A DNA stretch of 64,000 bases from Salinibacillus aidingensis (GCF_039522525.1 NZ_BAAADO010000003.1:496001-560000); one strand, 5' to 3'; positions 52,726-61,646 are shown, counted from the first letter of the stretch. Notes: generated from the sequence alone by a model not told the origin. A program made the numbers and translations.

Positions 52726-53103
52726 ATGAGTGTAATTTTACTAGCAGACGATTCAGCTTTTATGAGAAATTGGCTGAAACAAATTATTCAGCAGCACGGG
52801 TCTCATGAGTTTGTAGAAGCCAAGGATGGACAGGAAGCTGTTACAGTTTTTCAGGCTGTCCGTCCTGATATGGTCATTATGGACATGGTTATGCCCGTGA
52901 AAAATGGACTTGAAACTCTGTCTGAGATCATGAGTTTTGATTCAACAGCCAAAGTCATTATATGTTCATCGCTTGGGACACAATCAAATGTCATGGATGC
53001 CATCCAGTCAGGAGCAAAGGATTTCATTGTAAAGCCTTATTTTAAAAATTTGGGAGAAATTATAGACAAACATCTCGGAACAGCCACCACTTCAACTGAA
53101 TAA
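52726..53103 (+). CDS. stand-alone CheY-like response regulator receiver
   Basis: The 125-residue product is a single receiver domain with the acidic pocket LLADDSAFMR (Asp8, Asp9), phospho-acceptor DMVIMDMVMPVKNG (Asp53 region), IICSSLG and KDFIVKPYFKN (conserved Lys). There is no output domain, so it signals through protein contacts, as CheY does at the flagellar switch. ATG 52726 follows AAGGAAGAGG; earlier in-frame starts lack sites. No histidine kinase is near. Expression is apparently controlled by the c-di-GMP riboswitch 90 bases upstream, linking it to motility or biofilm decisions. Confidence 0.85.
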   Translation: MSVILLADDSAFMRNWLKQIIQQHGSHEFVEAKDGQEAVTVFQAVRPDMVIMDMVMPVKNGLETLSEIMSFDSTAKVIICSSLGTQSNVMDAIQSGAKDFIVKPYFKNLGEIIDKHLGTATTSTE

Positions 53104-53229
53104 AATTCCAGAATCGCTGGCTGCTTTGATATTTCATACCCATGTTTGCTATAATATAAAATTGGCTCGCCTGATAATCAGGAGAGAGCGGGCAGGGAGA
53201 GGGCTATTTAAATTAGACAGGTCGATAAA

Positions 53230-54528
53230 ATGAATAAATGGATGAACAACTTTTTTCAGCTCGACAAGTATGAAACTACACTGAAGAGAGAAGTTATGGC
53301 AGGTTTGATTGGTTACTTTGCGATTGTTTATATCATTGCTGTAAACTCTCTCATACTTTCAGAGGCCGGAATACCACTGGAAGCAGCAATTCTGGCGACG
53401 ATTTTCATTTCCTTTGCGGGCTGTTTTCTTATGGGATTCTGGGCCAATATGCCAATTCTTCTCGTTCCAGGTATGGGAGTAAATGCTTTATTTTCCTATA
53501 CTATGGTTCAATCGATGGGGCTTTCCTGGCCTGAAGCTTTAGCTGTTGTACTGGTTTCAGGGTTAATATTTGTATTCATTGCATTTTCCAGTTTTGCGAA
53601 AACGTTGAGTGAATCGATTCCCCAATCCCTGAAGGAAGCCATTACAGTTGGTCTTGGACTCTTTTTAATGCTCATTGGACTAGAAAAGGGTGGGATTGTA
53701 GAAAAGGGTACAAATTCGATTGTGGCACTTGGGGATTTAGGTAATCCAGCTGTGCTTGCGACCGTACTGACTTTTTTGATTGCCATCATTTTGTTCATAA
53801 GGAATGTACCCGGCAACTTTCTTATAACTGTTGTAGTAGGAACCTTTATCGCATGGGCATTTGGTTTACTGGATGCACAGAGTAATAACACCAGTCAGCT
53901 ATCCATTCGTGAATACATGAATGTTTTCGGTTCGATGTCTTTTGACCGTTTATTCTCCATAACCTTCTGGATAGCGGTGTTTTCCTTAACGATGGTATTG
54001 GTTTTTGAAAACGTAGGATTAGTACACGGACATGCGAATTTTATTAATCGCCCGGATGGATTTTCAAGGGCATTTCAGGCAACATCCGTTTCGGCTATGT
54101 TATCTGGCTTGTTCGGAACCAGTCCTACTGTTGCAACAGTTGAAAGTTCAGCAAGCATGGCAGCAGGTGGCCGAACAGGAATTACGGCGATTACGACCGG
54201 CTTTCTGTTTTTGCTGTCCATCTTTTTTATTCCGGTCATTAAGCTGATTCCAAGCAGTGCCATTGCCCCCATTTTAATTATTATTGGCGGATTAATGCTC
54301 CAGAATATTCGAAACCTGAATCTCAAGGATATGAGTGAAAGTTTTCCAGCCTTCCTGATTATTGCCCTGATTCCATTCACGTATAGTATTGCGGATGGGA
54401 TGGCAGCCGGATTTATTTTATATCCAATCTTAAAAGTCGGGATAGGCCGGGCACGAGAGGTTTCGTTTACACTGTATATTATTGCGTCACTGTTTTTAGT
54501 GAACTTTGTGGTTCATGTGATTGGCTGA
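53230..54528 (+). CDS. NCS2 family (AzgA-type) purine permease, PbuG/PbuO-like
   Basis: The 432-residue protein has about twelve to fourteen helices in the NCS2 pattern of hypoxanthine/guanine or adenine permeases: REVMAGLIGYFAIVYIIAVN at the N-terminus, ILLVPGMGVNALFSYTMV, and the substrate motif VFENVGLVHGHANFINRPDG followed by GTSPTVATVESSASMAAGGR. Proton-coupled uptake of purine bases is the family role; which base is unknown. I looked for a purine riboswitch in the 125 bases upstream and found none, only a TATAAT near 53152. The ribosome binding site is weak (AGGT). Confidence 0.85.
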   Translation: MNKWMNNFFQLDKYETTLKREVMAGLIGYFAIVYIIAVNSLILSEAGIPLEAAILATIFISFAGCFLMGFWANMPILLVPGMGVNALFSYTMVQSMGLSWPEALAVVLVSGLIFVFIAFSSFAKTLSESIPQSLKEAITVGLGLFLMLIGLEKGGIVEKGTNSIVALGDLGNPAVLATVLTFLIAIILFIRNVPGNFLITVVVGTFIAWAFGLLDAQSNNTSQLSIREYMNVFGSMSFDRLFSITFWIAVFSLTMVLVFENVGLVHGHANFINRPDGFSRAFQATSVSAMLSGLFGTSPTVATVESSASMAAGGRTGITAITTGFLFLLSIFFIPVIKLIPSSAIAPILIIIGGLMLQNIRNLNLKDMSESFPAFLIIALIPFTYSIADGMAAGFILYPILKVGIGRAREVSFTLYIIASLFLVNFVVHVIG

Positions 54529-54557
54529 ACGTGGATTATTAATTAATTGATTAAGGG

Positions 54558-54591
54558 GTACAATCCATTATTGCGATTGTACTCTTTTTTG
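54558..54591 (+). terminator. Rho-independent terminator of the NCS2 gene
   Basis: Perfect arms GTACAATC and GATTGTAC followed by TCTTTTTTG. Confidence 0.85.
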
Positions 54592-54720
54592 TGTATTCAT
54601 GGGAAATTCCTGGACAGTAGAAGCTTACTATGCTTACCCAATCATCATCTTATTTTGTTATAATCAATCATCTATTAATTCCTCCATATATGTTAAAATT
54701 TTTATAAAGGAGGGTAGGAT

Positions 54721-55254
54721 ATGTTCAATATTTTTAGTATTATCCTTATCATTGCCGGAGTTATACTGTTAACTTTTTTTCTAAGTATTATGATTAAAAA
54801 TAAAAAGATTTTGGTGGTTGTTGAAGCATTGATTATCTTTGGACTGATATTCAGTGTTTATCAAATGCAGTATACTAGTTTTAAAGCTCTCTATTCAGAA
54901 GAAATATTTACTGATAGCACCGTAGTAGAGGAAGTCCGAATTACCTTATATAAACCACCCAAAGAGCGCGGTTTATCTGAAATTGACAGGCAAATTACAA
55001 TCAAAGATTCACAAGTTATAGAGGATATATTGAATGATTTTTCAGGAGTGGAACTAAAGAAAGATCGTGATTCTGCGGGATTATTTAAAGAGTTTGGAAT
55101 AAGACTCCTTATAACAAGGGAAGCGAAGGAGGATTACTATCTCTCTGATTACCATGGTTTTCGTGTGAATGAAAATTACCTGGGTACTTATGAAATTATT
55201 AACGAAACGAACCATTTGAAAACCATTTTATCTATAATGGAAAACACAAAGTAG
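54721..55254 (+). CDS. membrane-anchored protein, function unknown
   Basis: The 177-residue product has two N-terminal helices (about residues 3-23 and 30-47) and a hydrophilic C-terminal domain, likely extracytoplasmic, with VEEVRITLYKPPKERGLSEI, SGVELKKDRDSAGLFKEFGI and EDYYLSDYHGFRVNENYLGT. The last part resembles no family I can name with confidence. ATG 54721 follows AAGGAGGGTAGGAT. It appears to be a single gene. Confidence 0.6.
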   Translation: MFNIFSIILIIAGVILLTFFLSIMIKNKKILVVVEALIIFGLIFSVYQMQYTSFKALYSEEIFTDSTVVEEVRITLYKPPKERGLSEIDRQITIKDSQVIEDILNDFSGVELKKDRDSAGLFKEFGIRLLITREAKEDYYLSDYHGFRVNENYLGTYEIINETNHLKTILSIMENTK

Positions 55255-55352
55255 ATCAATTTATAGTGGAATCGATTTTCTTCCTTTATGTTGGATATAA
55301 GAAAATATGCTCAAAAGAGGGTCTGTTCTAGAAATCACTCACTTTTTTACCG

Positions 55353-55382
55353 TTGACACTTTCAGAAAATTCATCATATAAT
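55353..55382 (+). promoter_or_regulatory. strong SigA promoter upstream of the HMG-CoA lyase gene
   Basis: Perfect TTGACA (55353-55358) and TATAAT (55377-55382) with an 18-base spacer. Transcription would begin near 55389, at the foot of a terminator-like hairpin. Confidence 0.8.
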
Positions 55383-55387
55383 ACGGT

Positions 55388-55421
55388 CAGCAGTTAGATT
55401 GTTATACTGGCTGTTTTTTTG
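55388..55421 (+). terminator. promoter-proximal terminator/attenuator hairpin
   Basis: CAGCAGT and ACTGGCTG pair (one bulge) and are followed by seven T. Because it starts at the predicted transcription start, most transcripts may stop after about 30 bases unless the hairpin is avoided. Confidence 0.5.
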
Positions 55422-55433
55422 TATAAAATTTTT

Positions 55434-55448
55434 TTGTAAGCGTATTCA
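55434..55448 (+). promoter_or_regulatory. cre (CcpA-binding) site
   Basis: TTGTAAGCGTATTCA matches WTGNAANCGNWNNCW at every position. It lies downstream of the promoter and 18 bases before the gene, where CcpA could block elongation. Confidence 0.8.
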
Positions 55449-55465
55449 AGTATGGAGGTGTACAT

Positions 55466-56374
55466 ATGCTGCAAAACCTTCCTGATAAAATCTATTTAAA
55501 GGATGTAGGGCCAAGGGATGGATTACAGAACGAAGAGACTTGGATTGAAACAGAAGACAAAGTGACGATGATTGATAAACTGGCTCAATCAGGATTAAAA
55601 GAAATTGAAATTTCCTCTTTTGTCCATCCGAAATGGATTCCGGCTTTATCTGATGCGAGAGAGGTTGCCAGACAAATTCAGCGTTATCCTGATGTGAATT
55701 ATTCAGCGCTGGTTCCTAATCAGAAAGGACTGGAGCATGCACTTGAAGCAGATCTCGATGGAATTTCCGTATTTATGTCTGCAAGTGAAACCCATAATCA
55801 GAAAAATATCAACAAGACGATTGATGAGACGTATCCAGTTCTGCGTGACGTCATCGAAGTGGCTAAGCAGGAGAATAAGGTGGTCACCGGCTACGTTTCA
55901 ACGGTGTTTGATTGCCCTTTTGAAGGAAGAACTAAACCAGAGCAGGTGATCCCTGTTTGTGAACAATTACTGGAGTCAGGTGCTGATTATCTATCGCTTG
56001 GAGACACCATTGGATCAGCCGTTCCATCACAGGTGGAAGCTTTACTTGATGAATTATTGAAGCGTTACCCTGAGGAAAAGCTGATTATGCACTTCCATGA
56101 TACAAGAGGAATGGCGATGGCAAATCTATTAACCTCTCTTAATTATGGGATAACACATTTTGATAGTTCCGTAGGCGGGCTGGGTGGCTGTCCATATGCG
56201 CCTGGTGCAGCGGGGAATGTTGCAACGGAGGATGTTCTGTATTTATTCCATGGCCTAGGAATAGAGACAGGTATCTCAATGGATCATCTTTTGGATACAG
56301 CCGAATTTATTCAGAGTAAATTAGGGAAGCGGCTGCCAAGTAAATCCCTTACTCATCAATTAAGCAGAAATTAA
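55466..56374 (+). CDS. yngG: hydroxymethylglutaryl-CoA lyase (YngG/MvaB-like)
   Basis: The 302-residue product is an HMGL-like TIM-barrel aldolase: YLKDVGPRDGLQNEETWIET at the N-terminus (metal Asp and catalytic Arg), EISSFVHPKWIPALSDA, HFHDTRGMAMANLLTSL (metal histidines) and the active-site loop SVGGLGGCPYAPGAAGNVAT with its cysteine near residue 238. It cleaves HMG-CoA to acetoacetate and acetyl-CoA in leucine catabolism. In B. subtilis yngG lies in a larger operon; here it is alone, with a perfect cre upstream that fits repression by glucose. A terminator-like hairpin follows at 56468. Confidence 0.9.
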   Translation: MLQNLPDKIYLKDVGPRDGLQNEETWIETEDKVTMIDKLAQSGLKEIEISSFVHPKWIPALSDAREVARQIQRYPDVNYSALVPNQKGLEHALEADLDGISVFMSASETHNQKNINKTIDETYPVLRDVIEVAKQENKVVTGYVSTVFDCPFEGRTKPEQVIPVCEQLLESGADYLSLGDTIGSAVPSQVEALLDELLKRYPEEKLIMHFHDTRGMAMANLLTSLNYGITHFDSSVGGLGGCPYAPGAAGNVATEDVLYLFHGLGIETGISMDHLLDTAEFIQSKLGKRLPSKSLTHQLSRN

Positions 56375-56467
56375 AATTTATTATGCCGATATAAAAGCAG
56401 GGATTCAGCCATGCTGGAGGGAGATAATCGGTGAACAGCGAAATGACTAAATGTTTCTGAATGAAAA

Positions 56468-56499
56468 AGAACGAAATCATCAGGATTCCGTTCTTTTTT
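56468..56499. terminator. terminator between the HMG-CoA lyase and rhodanese genes
   Basis: AAGAACGAAATC and GATTCCGTTCTT pair with one mismatch, ending in TTTTTTC; convergent genes lie on both sides. Confidence 0.7.
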
Positions 56500-56503
56500 C
56501 ATG

Positions 56504-57343
56504 CTACTCATCCTCAGTCTCCACTTCATTTTCATCATAGGAAATCCAGTCACTGAAGCTTCCCGGGTAGAGTTTAACATTATGGAATCCGGCCATTTTT
56601 AAAGCCATAATATTCGGAGTAGCGGAGACACCGGACCCGCAGGAAACCATAATTTCCTTATCTTTCGGGAGGCTGGCAAAGTGCTGACTCAGATCATCCG
56701 GATCCTTCCATCGTCCATCCTCGCTTAAAACGTCCTTATAAAAGTAGTTTATGGCTCCAGGAATGTGTCCGGCTTTTTTATATAAGGGTTCATTTTTGCC
56801 CAGATAGCGGTCTTTGGAGCGGGAGTCAATTAAAATCGCCGAGTCCTCCTGGAGCTTTTCTTTGACCTGATGAATATCTACTACTTCATCTGCTCTCGGC
56901 TTTGGAATAAAGGTTTTCCTTTCAGCAACGGGCTGTTTCGTCGTTATTTCATAGCCCTTTTCCTGCCAGCGTTCTAATCCACCGTCCAGAACATAGACGC
57001 TTTCGTGTCCTAAATAATGAAGGAGCCACCAGCATCTCCCTGAAAACATTTCATTACCCTGGTCATAGACGATGACGGTTGTATGTTGATCAATGCCGAT
57101 ATTTCCAATCTTTTGAGCAAACTCATTAATGTCCGGCAGAGGATGATTTCCGCCGTGCTCTGTTTTTTCACCGGCTAAATCCTTATTCAAGTCTAAGTAA
57201 AACGCTTGGGGAATATGGCCTTTGAGGTATGCTGCTCTGCCTGCACCCGGATTCGTTAACTCAAACCGTGTATCGACAATGACCATCTCATCGGAAGCAT
57301 CCATTTTTGTTTTTAACTCATCGACAGATATTAGAAATGACAA
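56504..57343 (-). CDS. two-domain rhodanese sulfurtransferase
   Basis: The 279-residue product has two rhodanese domains. The N-terminal inactive one contains VIVDTRFELTNPGAGRAAYL and WWLLHYLGHESVYVLDGGLE; the C-terminal active one has ILIDSRSKDRYLG, AGHIPGAINY and the loop SCGSGVSATPNIMALKMAG with Cys235. A CGSGV loop is typical of 3-mercaptopyruvate sulfurtransferase/SseA-type enzymes, which pass sulfane sulfur to thiols or cyanide. TTG 57343 is chosen because GGAGG (57351-57355) is seven bases away; the frame extends further up without a site. Single gene. Confidence 0.85.
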   Translation of the reverse strand: MSFLISVDELKTKMDASDEMVIVDTRFELTNPGAGRAAYLKGHIPQAFYLDLNKDLAGEKTEHGGNHPLPDINEFAQKIGNIGIDQHTTVIVYDQGNEMFSGRCWWLLHYLGHESVYVLDGGLERWQEKGYEITTKQPVAERKTFIPKPRADEVVDIHQVKEKLQEDSAILIDSRSKDRYLGKNEPLYKKAGHIPGAINYFYKDVLSEDGRWKDPDDLSQHFASLPKDKEIMVSCGSGVSATPNIMALKMAGFHNVKLYPGSFSDWISYDENEVETEDE

Positions 57344-57477
57344 TCCTATCCCTCCAAATGACGTAGGTTTATCACGGATGAACTGGCCGTAATATCCCCA
57401 CTTCAAGTCTTGAGGGTACCCCAAAAAGACTATGTGGGGATAAACGGCCAGTAGATTCCTGATAAGTTCAACTAACC

Positions 57478-57525
57478 ATCAGTGGGGGATGGAGAAAAGT
57501 CCCACTAATGGAAGTTTCACTTTAT
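57478..57525. repeat. repeat C copy 2
   Basis: CATCAGTGGGGGATGG, a short loop, AGTCCCACTAATG and GAAGTTTCACTTTATG. The hairpin and the GAAGTTTCACTTT tail correspond to copy 1 at 4717-4763. It lies in the gap between the divergent rhodanese and scrR genes. Confidence 0.55.
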
Positions 57526-57629
57526 GTTTATTCTAAATGAAAACGGTGAAAATGAATAGTTGTAAAAAAGGATGAAAGAAGGTCATCATTCCTTTATAAT
57601 AGATTTCAACAAGAATATCGTCGGGAGAG

Positions 57630-58622
57630 ATGAAATTGGTAACCATAAAAGAAATAGCAGAAATGGCGCAAGTATCTAGATCAACCGTTTCCCGAGTGCT
57701 GAATGACTCTGGATATGTCAGTGAGGAAGCAAGAGAAAAGGTAGAACAGGTCATAGAGGAAACCGGTTATGTTCCAAGTCAGTATGCGAAATCCTTACGT
57801 ACAAAAAGGACAAAAGTCATTGGAGTCATTCTGCCGACTATACAGACCGAGACCCCGAGCAGAATTGTAACGGGCCTTGGCAAAGAATTGGAGGAGCACG
57901 GATACCAGATTCTCTTAGCCAATACCAATCACGACAAGGAGAAGGAGCTGGAATACCTGGATCTGTTAAAAGTTCGTCAAGTGGACGGAATTGTACTGAT
58001 TGCCACGAACACGGCACCTAATTTAATAGAGAAAATCAAAGAATTACCCATCCCGGTCGTTATGATTGGCCAGGAAGCAGAGAATGTCATGTATGTTTCC
58101 TATAACGATTATGATGCAGCCCGTACACTTACATCCTTATTTATTCAAAAAGGTCATAAGAAAATTGGATTTATCGGAGTGGATGAATCCGACAAGGCTG
58201 TAGGGATTTTACGTAAACAGGGATATTATGATGAAATGCAGGCACACGGTTTACCTGTGGAAGAGAACTGGGTGCAAAAGGCAGTCTTCAATATAGATTC
58301 CGGTTATGATGCCATGAAGAAGATTCATACCTCAGAAGGCGTCCTTCCATCTGCTGTGTTTGCGGTAACAGATCGGCTGGCTATTGGAGCAATGAGTTAT
58401 CTGAAACAGGAGGGGTTACGTATTCCTGAGGATGTAGCGGTAGCTGGGATTGGGGCTTCGGAAATTTCCCAGTACATTCATCCGAAACTCACAACCATCG
58501 ATTATCAGAATGAAAAAGCTGGAGAGGAAGCAGCAAAACAGTTGTTATCCTGTATTCACTCAAAAAAAGTGAAAGAAAAAATGATCTTAGACTATAGACT
58601 AATAGAGAGAGATAGTGTATGA
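57630..58622 (+). CDS. scrR: LacI family repressor of the sucrose operon (ScrR-type)
   Basis: The 330-residue product is a LacI/GalR regulator. The helix-turn-helix and hinge are TIKEIAEMAQVSRSTVSRVL with NDSGYVSEEAR and YVPSQYAKSLRTKRT. The effector-binding domain follows with VIGVILPTIQTETPSRIV and a C-terminal VAVAGIGASEISQYIHPKLT. It is the first gene before a sucrose PTS operon, and three palindromic operators occupy the following gap, so it should repress that operon until a sucrose-derived sugar phosphate binds. ATG 57630 follows GGGAGA. A TATAAT near 57596 may be its promoter. Confidence 0.88.
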   Translation: MKLVTIKEIAEMAQVSRSTVSRVLNDSGYVSEEAREKVEQVIEETGYVPSQYAKSLRTKRTKVIGVILPTIQTETPSRIVTGLGKELEEHGYQILLANTNHDKEKELEYLDLLKVRQVDGIVLIATNTAPNLIEKIKELPIPVVMIGQEAENVMYVSYNDYDAARTLTSLFIQKGHKKIGFIGVDESDKAVGILRKQGYYDEMQAHGLPVEENWVQKAVFNIDSGYDAMKKIHTSEGVLPSAVFAVTDRLAIGAMSYLKQEGLRIPEDVAVAGIGASEISQYIHPKLTTIDYQNEKAGEEAAKQLLSCIHSKKVKEKMILDYRLIERDSV

Positions 58623-58629
58623 TAGTACC

Positions 58630-58645
58630 TGAAATCGATTCCATG
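58630..58645. promoter_or_regulatory. ScrR operator, imperfect
   Basis: TGAAATCGATTCCATG keeps the AATCGATTCCA core but not the outer GTG of the two stronger operators. Its centre lies 34 bases from the next one. Confidence 0.5.
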
Positions 58646-58662
58646 ATTTATTTTTGAATAAT

Positions 58663-58678
58663 GTGGAATCGATTCCAC
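58663..58678. promoter_or_regulatory. ScrR operator, perfect palindrome
   Basis: GTGGAATCGATTCCAC is a perfect 16-base palindrome upstream of the sucrose promoter region. Confidence 0.85.
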
Positions 58679-58723
58679 CCAAAAGAATACTTTTAAAGGA
58701 ATAAAAAAATATTTTTATACAAT

Positions 58724-58739
58724 GTGGGATCGATTCCAC
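58724..58739. promoter_or_regulatory. ScrR operator near the EIIBC start
   Basis: GTGGGATCGATTCCAC differs by one base from the perfect palindrome and lies directly after a TATACAAT -10-like box. Its centre is 61 bases, about six helical turns, from the previous operator. Confidence 0.85.
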
Positions 58740-58760
58740 AAATAAAGGAGTGTACATCAT

Positions 58761-60158
58761 ATGTCTGATAACAAGAAAATTGCAGAAGAGCTGATTGAGG
58801 CCGTTGGCGGTACAGACAATATTCAATCTGTTACTCATTGTGCCACTCGTCTGCGCTTTATCATTCAGGATGAAGATAAAGTTGAAAAAGAAAAGGTGGA
58901 AGATATTGATAAGGTCAAAGGGGCCTTTTTTAATTCGGGACAATACCAGGTCATTTTTGGGACAGGTCTTGTGAACCGAATTTATGAAGAAGTCGCAAAA
59001 TTTGATTTGAAAACGGCTTCCAAAGATGAACAAAAGCAAGAAGCTGCTGAACAAAATGGTAATCGTTTACAACGGGCTATCCGTACATTTGGCGACGTAT
59101 TTGTTCCGATTATTCCTGTTCTGGTTGCAACCGGTTTATTTATGGGATTGCGCGGGCTGTTTGTACAGGAAAAGATTCTGGCCTTCTTCGGTTTGACCCC
59201 TGAGGATATTCCGGCGGATTTGCTGCTATATACGGAAATTCTGACTGATACGGCCTTTATCTTCCTGCCGGCTCTGGTTGCCTGGTCAACATTTAAAGTG
59301 TTTGGCGGAACTCCAATCATTGGTATCGTACTTGGGTTGATGCTTGTCAGTCCTTCACTTCCAAATGCCTGGGGTGTAGCTGAAGGTGCGGACCCGATTA
59401 TGTTCTTTGGTTTTATCCCTGTTGTTGGGTATCAGGGTGCTGTTCTTCCTGCCTTCATAGCCGGTATTATTGGTGCAAAACTGGAAAAATCCATTCGAAA
59501 ACGAGTGCCGGAAGCGTTAGATCTTATTTTAACACCGTTCCTTACATTGTTAGTGATGAGTATCCTGGCTCTATTTGCGATTGGACCTGTATTCCATACC
59601 GTTGAAAACTATATTCTTGATATTGTTCTGGCTCTACTTGAGCTTCCGTTTGGTTTAGCCGGTTTAATCCTTGGTTTCTTAAACCAGATTATCGTTATTA
59701 CAGGTGTTCACCACATCTTCAACTTACTTGAAATTCAATTACTTGAGAACCTTGGGGAAAATCCGTTTAATGCGATTGTTACGTCTGCGATAGCGGCTCA
59801 GGGTGGAGCAGCCTTAGCTGTTGGATTGAAAACGAAAAATAAAAAGTTAAAGGCTTTAGCTATGCCATCGTCCGTATCTGCGTTTCTGGGTATTACGGAA
59901 CCAGCCATCTTTGGTGTCAATTTACGCTATGGAAAGCCGTTCCTAATGGCGCTTATCGGTGGTGCAGCAGGTGGTTTTGTTGCATCCATTACAAACCTTG
60001 CCGGAACGGGGATGTCCATTACGGTTATCCCGGGAACCCTCCTTTATCTCAATGAACAGATCTTCCTGTATCTGCTCGTTAACATTATCGGAATTGCCGT
60101 AGCATTCGGTTTGACATGGATGTTTGGCTATTCAGACGAAAAACAGCTTAAAGAATAA
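58761..60158 (+). CDS. scrA: PTS sucrose-specific EIIBC component
   Basis: The 465-residue product has an N-terminal EIIB domain with the phospho-cysteine in IQSVTHCATRLRFIIQDEDK (Cys27), a linker at about residues 80-105, and an EIIC domain of ten or so helices beginning FGDVFVPIIPVLVATGLFMG. Further landmarks are FLNQIIVITGVHHIFNLLEI and SSVSAFLGITEPAIFGVNLR. It imports sucrose and phosphorylates it at glucose C6. There is no EIIA domain; the EIIA gene lies two genes on. AAGGAG precedes ATG 58761. Regulated by ScrR. Confidence 0.9.
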   Translation: MSDNKKIAEELIEAVGGTDNIQSVTHCATRLRFIIQDEDKVEKEKVEDIDKVKGAFFNSGQYQVIFGTGLVNRIYEEVAKFDLKTASKDEQKQEAAEQNGNRLQRAIRTFGDVFVPIIPVLVATGLFMGLRGLFVQEKILAFFGLTPEDIPADLLLYTEILTDTAFIFLPALVAWSTFKVFGGTPIIGIVLGLMLVSPSLPNAWGVAEGADPIMFFGFIPVVGYQGAVLPAFIAGIIGAKLEKSIRKRVPEALDLILTPFLTLLVMSILALFAIGPVFHTVENYILDIVLALLELPFGLAGLILGFLNQIIVITGVHHIFNLLEIQLLENLGENPFNAIVTSAIAAQGGAALAVGLKTKNKKLKALAMPSSVSAFLGITEPAIFGVNLRYGKPFLMALIGGAAGGFVASITNLAGTGMSITVIPGTLLYLNEQIFLYLLVNIIGIAVAFGLTWMFGYSDEKQLKE

Positions 60159-60179
60159 ATAACGATAAAGGAGCTTTTT

Positions 60180-61646
60180 ATGCATCAGGAATTGAACAAT
60201 CTCAAAAGGAAAGCACATGAACATGCAGAAGCTTATAAACATGTAGTTGCAGACGATCCCTATCGTCTGCACTACCACCTTATGCCACCTGTTGGGTTGT
60301 TAAATGATCCAAACGGTTTTATTTATTTTAAGGGAAAGTATCATATCTTTTATCAGTGGAATCCATTTGAAACGGCACACGGGGCCAAGTTCTGGGGACA
60401 TTATATCTCTGAAGACCTTGTACATTGGGACAAGGCCCCCGCAGCTCTTGCTCCTGATCAGTGGTACGACAAAAACGGCTGTTACTCAGGCAGTGCAGTG
60501 GTTTCCGATGGAGAACTCTATTTATTTTATACTGGAAATGTAAAGGATGAAGCCGGAAATCGGGAATCCTATCAATGTCTGGCAACCTCCCATGATGGCA
60601 TTCATTTTGAGAAAAAGGGCCCGGTCATTCACGTTCCACCTGGATATACCGCTCATTTTCGCGATCCAAAGGTGTTTCGTCATGAAAATAAATGGTATAT
60701 GGTCATTGGTGCCCAGACCGAAGCAGAAGAGGGAGTTGTCGTACTTTATTCTTCAGAGGATTTATTAAATTGGAGTTTTCTGGGTCCTATAACTGGCAGC
60801 AGACAGAATCAACTTGGGGACTTTGGTTATATGTGGGAATGTCCGGATTTATTTCCTCTTGGGGACAAAGATGTGCTGATCGTTTCACCTCAAGGATTAG
60901 CTCCACAGGGATTTAAGTATCAGAACGTATTTCAGACGGGTTATTTTGCCGGTGAGGTTGATTACCAAAATGTTCGTTACCAGCACGGAGACTTTACAGA
61001 GTTGGACAAAGGGTTTGATTTCTATGCCCCGCAAACCACATTAGCATCCGATGGTCGCCGTCTGCTGTTTGGCTGGATGGGAAATTCAGAAGAAGGAGAT
61101 GCTCGCCAGCCAACGCATGAACACGAATGGATTCATGCGTTAACCCTTCCCCGTGAGCTGGAATGGAAGGATGGAAGACTGTACCAGAAGCCGGTACGTG
61201 AGCTGAAACATTTAAGAAAGGACAACATCGAAAGGAAAGATGTTACTTTTGAGAGTGCGAATCCAGTTTCGTTTGACGGGATAAACGGAAATGTTTTTGA
61301 GCTTGAAGTATCTATTATTGATTGGAATGCACGCAGTTTCAGCATTAAAATTGGTAAAGCTGTAAAAATACGTTATGATACAATGGAAGGGATTCTATCA
61401 TTGGAAAGAGAAGGATTCACCCCTGATAAGGAAATGGAATCAAGAAAATGCTATCTTGAGAATCTTCATCATTTGCAGATATACAAAGACACATCTTCCG
61501 TAGAGGTTTTTGTGAACCATGGCGAAGAAGTATTTACTGCACGTATTTTTGATGAGCCGGACGCACAATCGCTTGTTTTCCAGTCTGACGGCCAATTAAC
61601 CGCAAGCCTGAATAAATGGAACCTCGAGAGAATCACAGAATTTTAA
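60180..61646 (+). CDS. scrB: sucrose-6-phosphate hydrolase
   Basis: The 488-residue glycoside hydrolase family 32 enzyme shows PVGLLNDPNGFIYFKGKYHI with nucleophile Asp43, the FRDPKVF motif, and the acid/base glutamate in YMWECPDLFPLGDKDVLI. The C-terminal beta-sandwich ends with LHHLQIYKDTSSVEVFVNHG. It splits sucrose-6-phosphate from EIIBC into glucose-6-phosphate and fructose. It starts 22 bases after scrA, with AAAGGAG upstream, and is cytoplasmic (no signal peptide). Confidence 0.92.
   Translation: MHQELNNLKRKAHEHAEAYKHVVADDPYRLHYHLMPPVGLLNDPNGFIYFKGKYHIFYQWNPFETAHGAKFWGHYISEDLVHWDKAPAALAPDQWYDKNGCYSGSAVVSDGELYLFYTGNVKDEAGNRESYQCLATSHDGIHFEKKGPVIHVPPGYTAHFRDPKVFRHENKWYMVIGAQTEAEEGVVVLYSSEDLLNWSFLGPITGSRQNQLGDFGYMWECPDLFPLGDKDVLIVSPQGLAPQGFKYQNVFQTGYFAGEVDYQNVRYQHGDFTELDKGFDFYAPQTTLASDGRRLLFGWMGNSEEGDARQPTHEHEWIHALTLPRELEWKDGRLYQKPVRELKHLRKDNIERKDVTFESANPVSFDGINGNVFELEVSIIDWNARSFSIKIGKAVKIRYDTMEGILSLEREGFTPDKEMESRKCYLENLHHLQIYKDTSSVEVFVNHGEEVFTARIFDEPDAQSLVFQSDGQLTASLNKWNLERITEF

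Noticed and set aside
53104..53229. Possible purine riboswitch before the NCS2 permease
   Set aside because: No conserved purine aptamer loops were found; only a TATAAT and a short inverted repeat.
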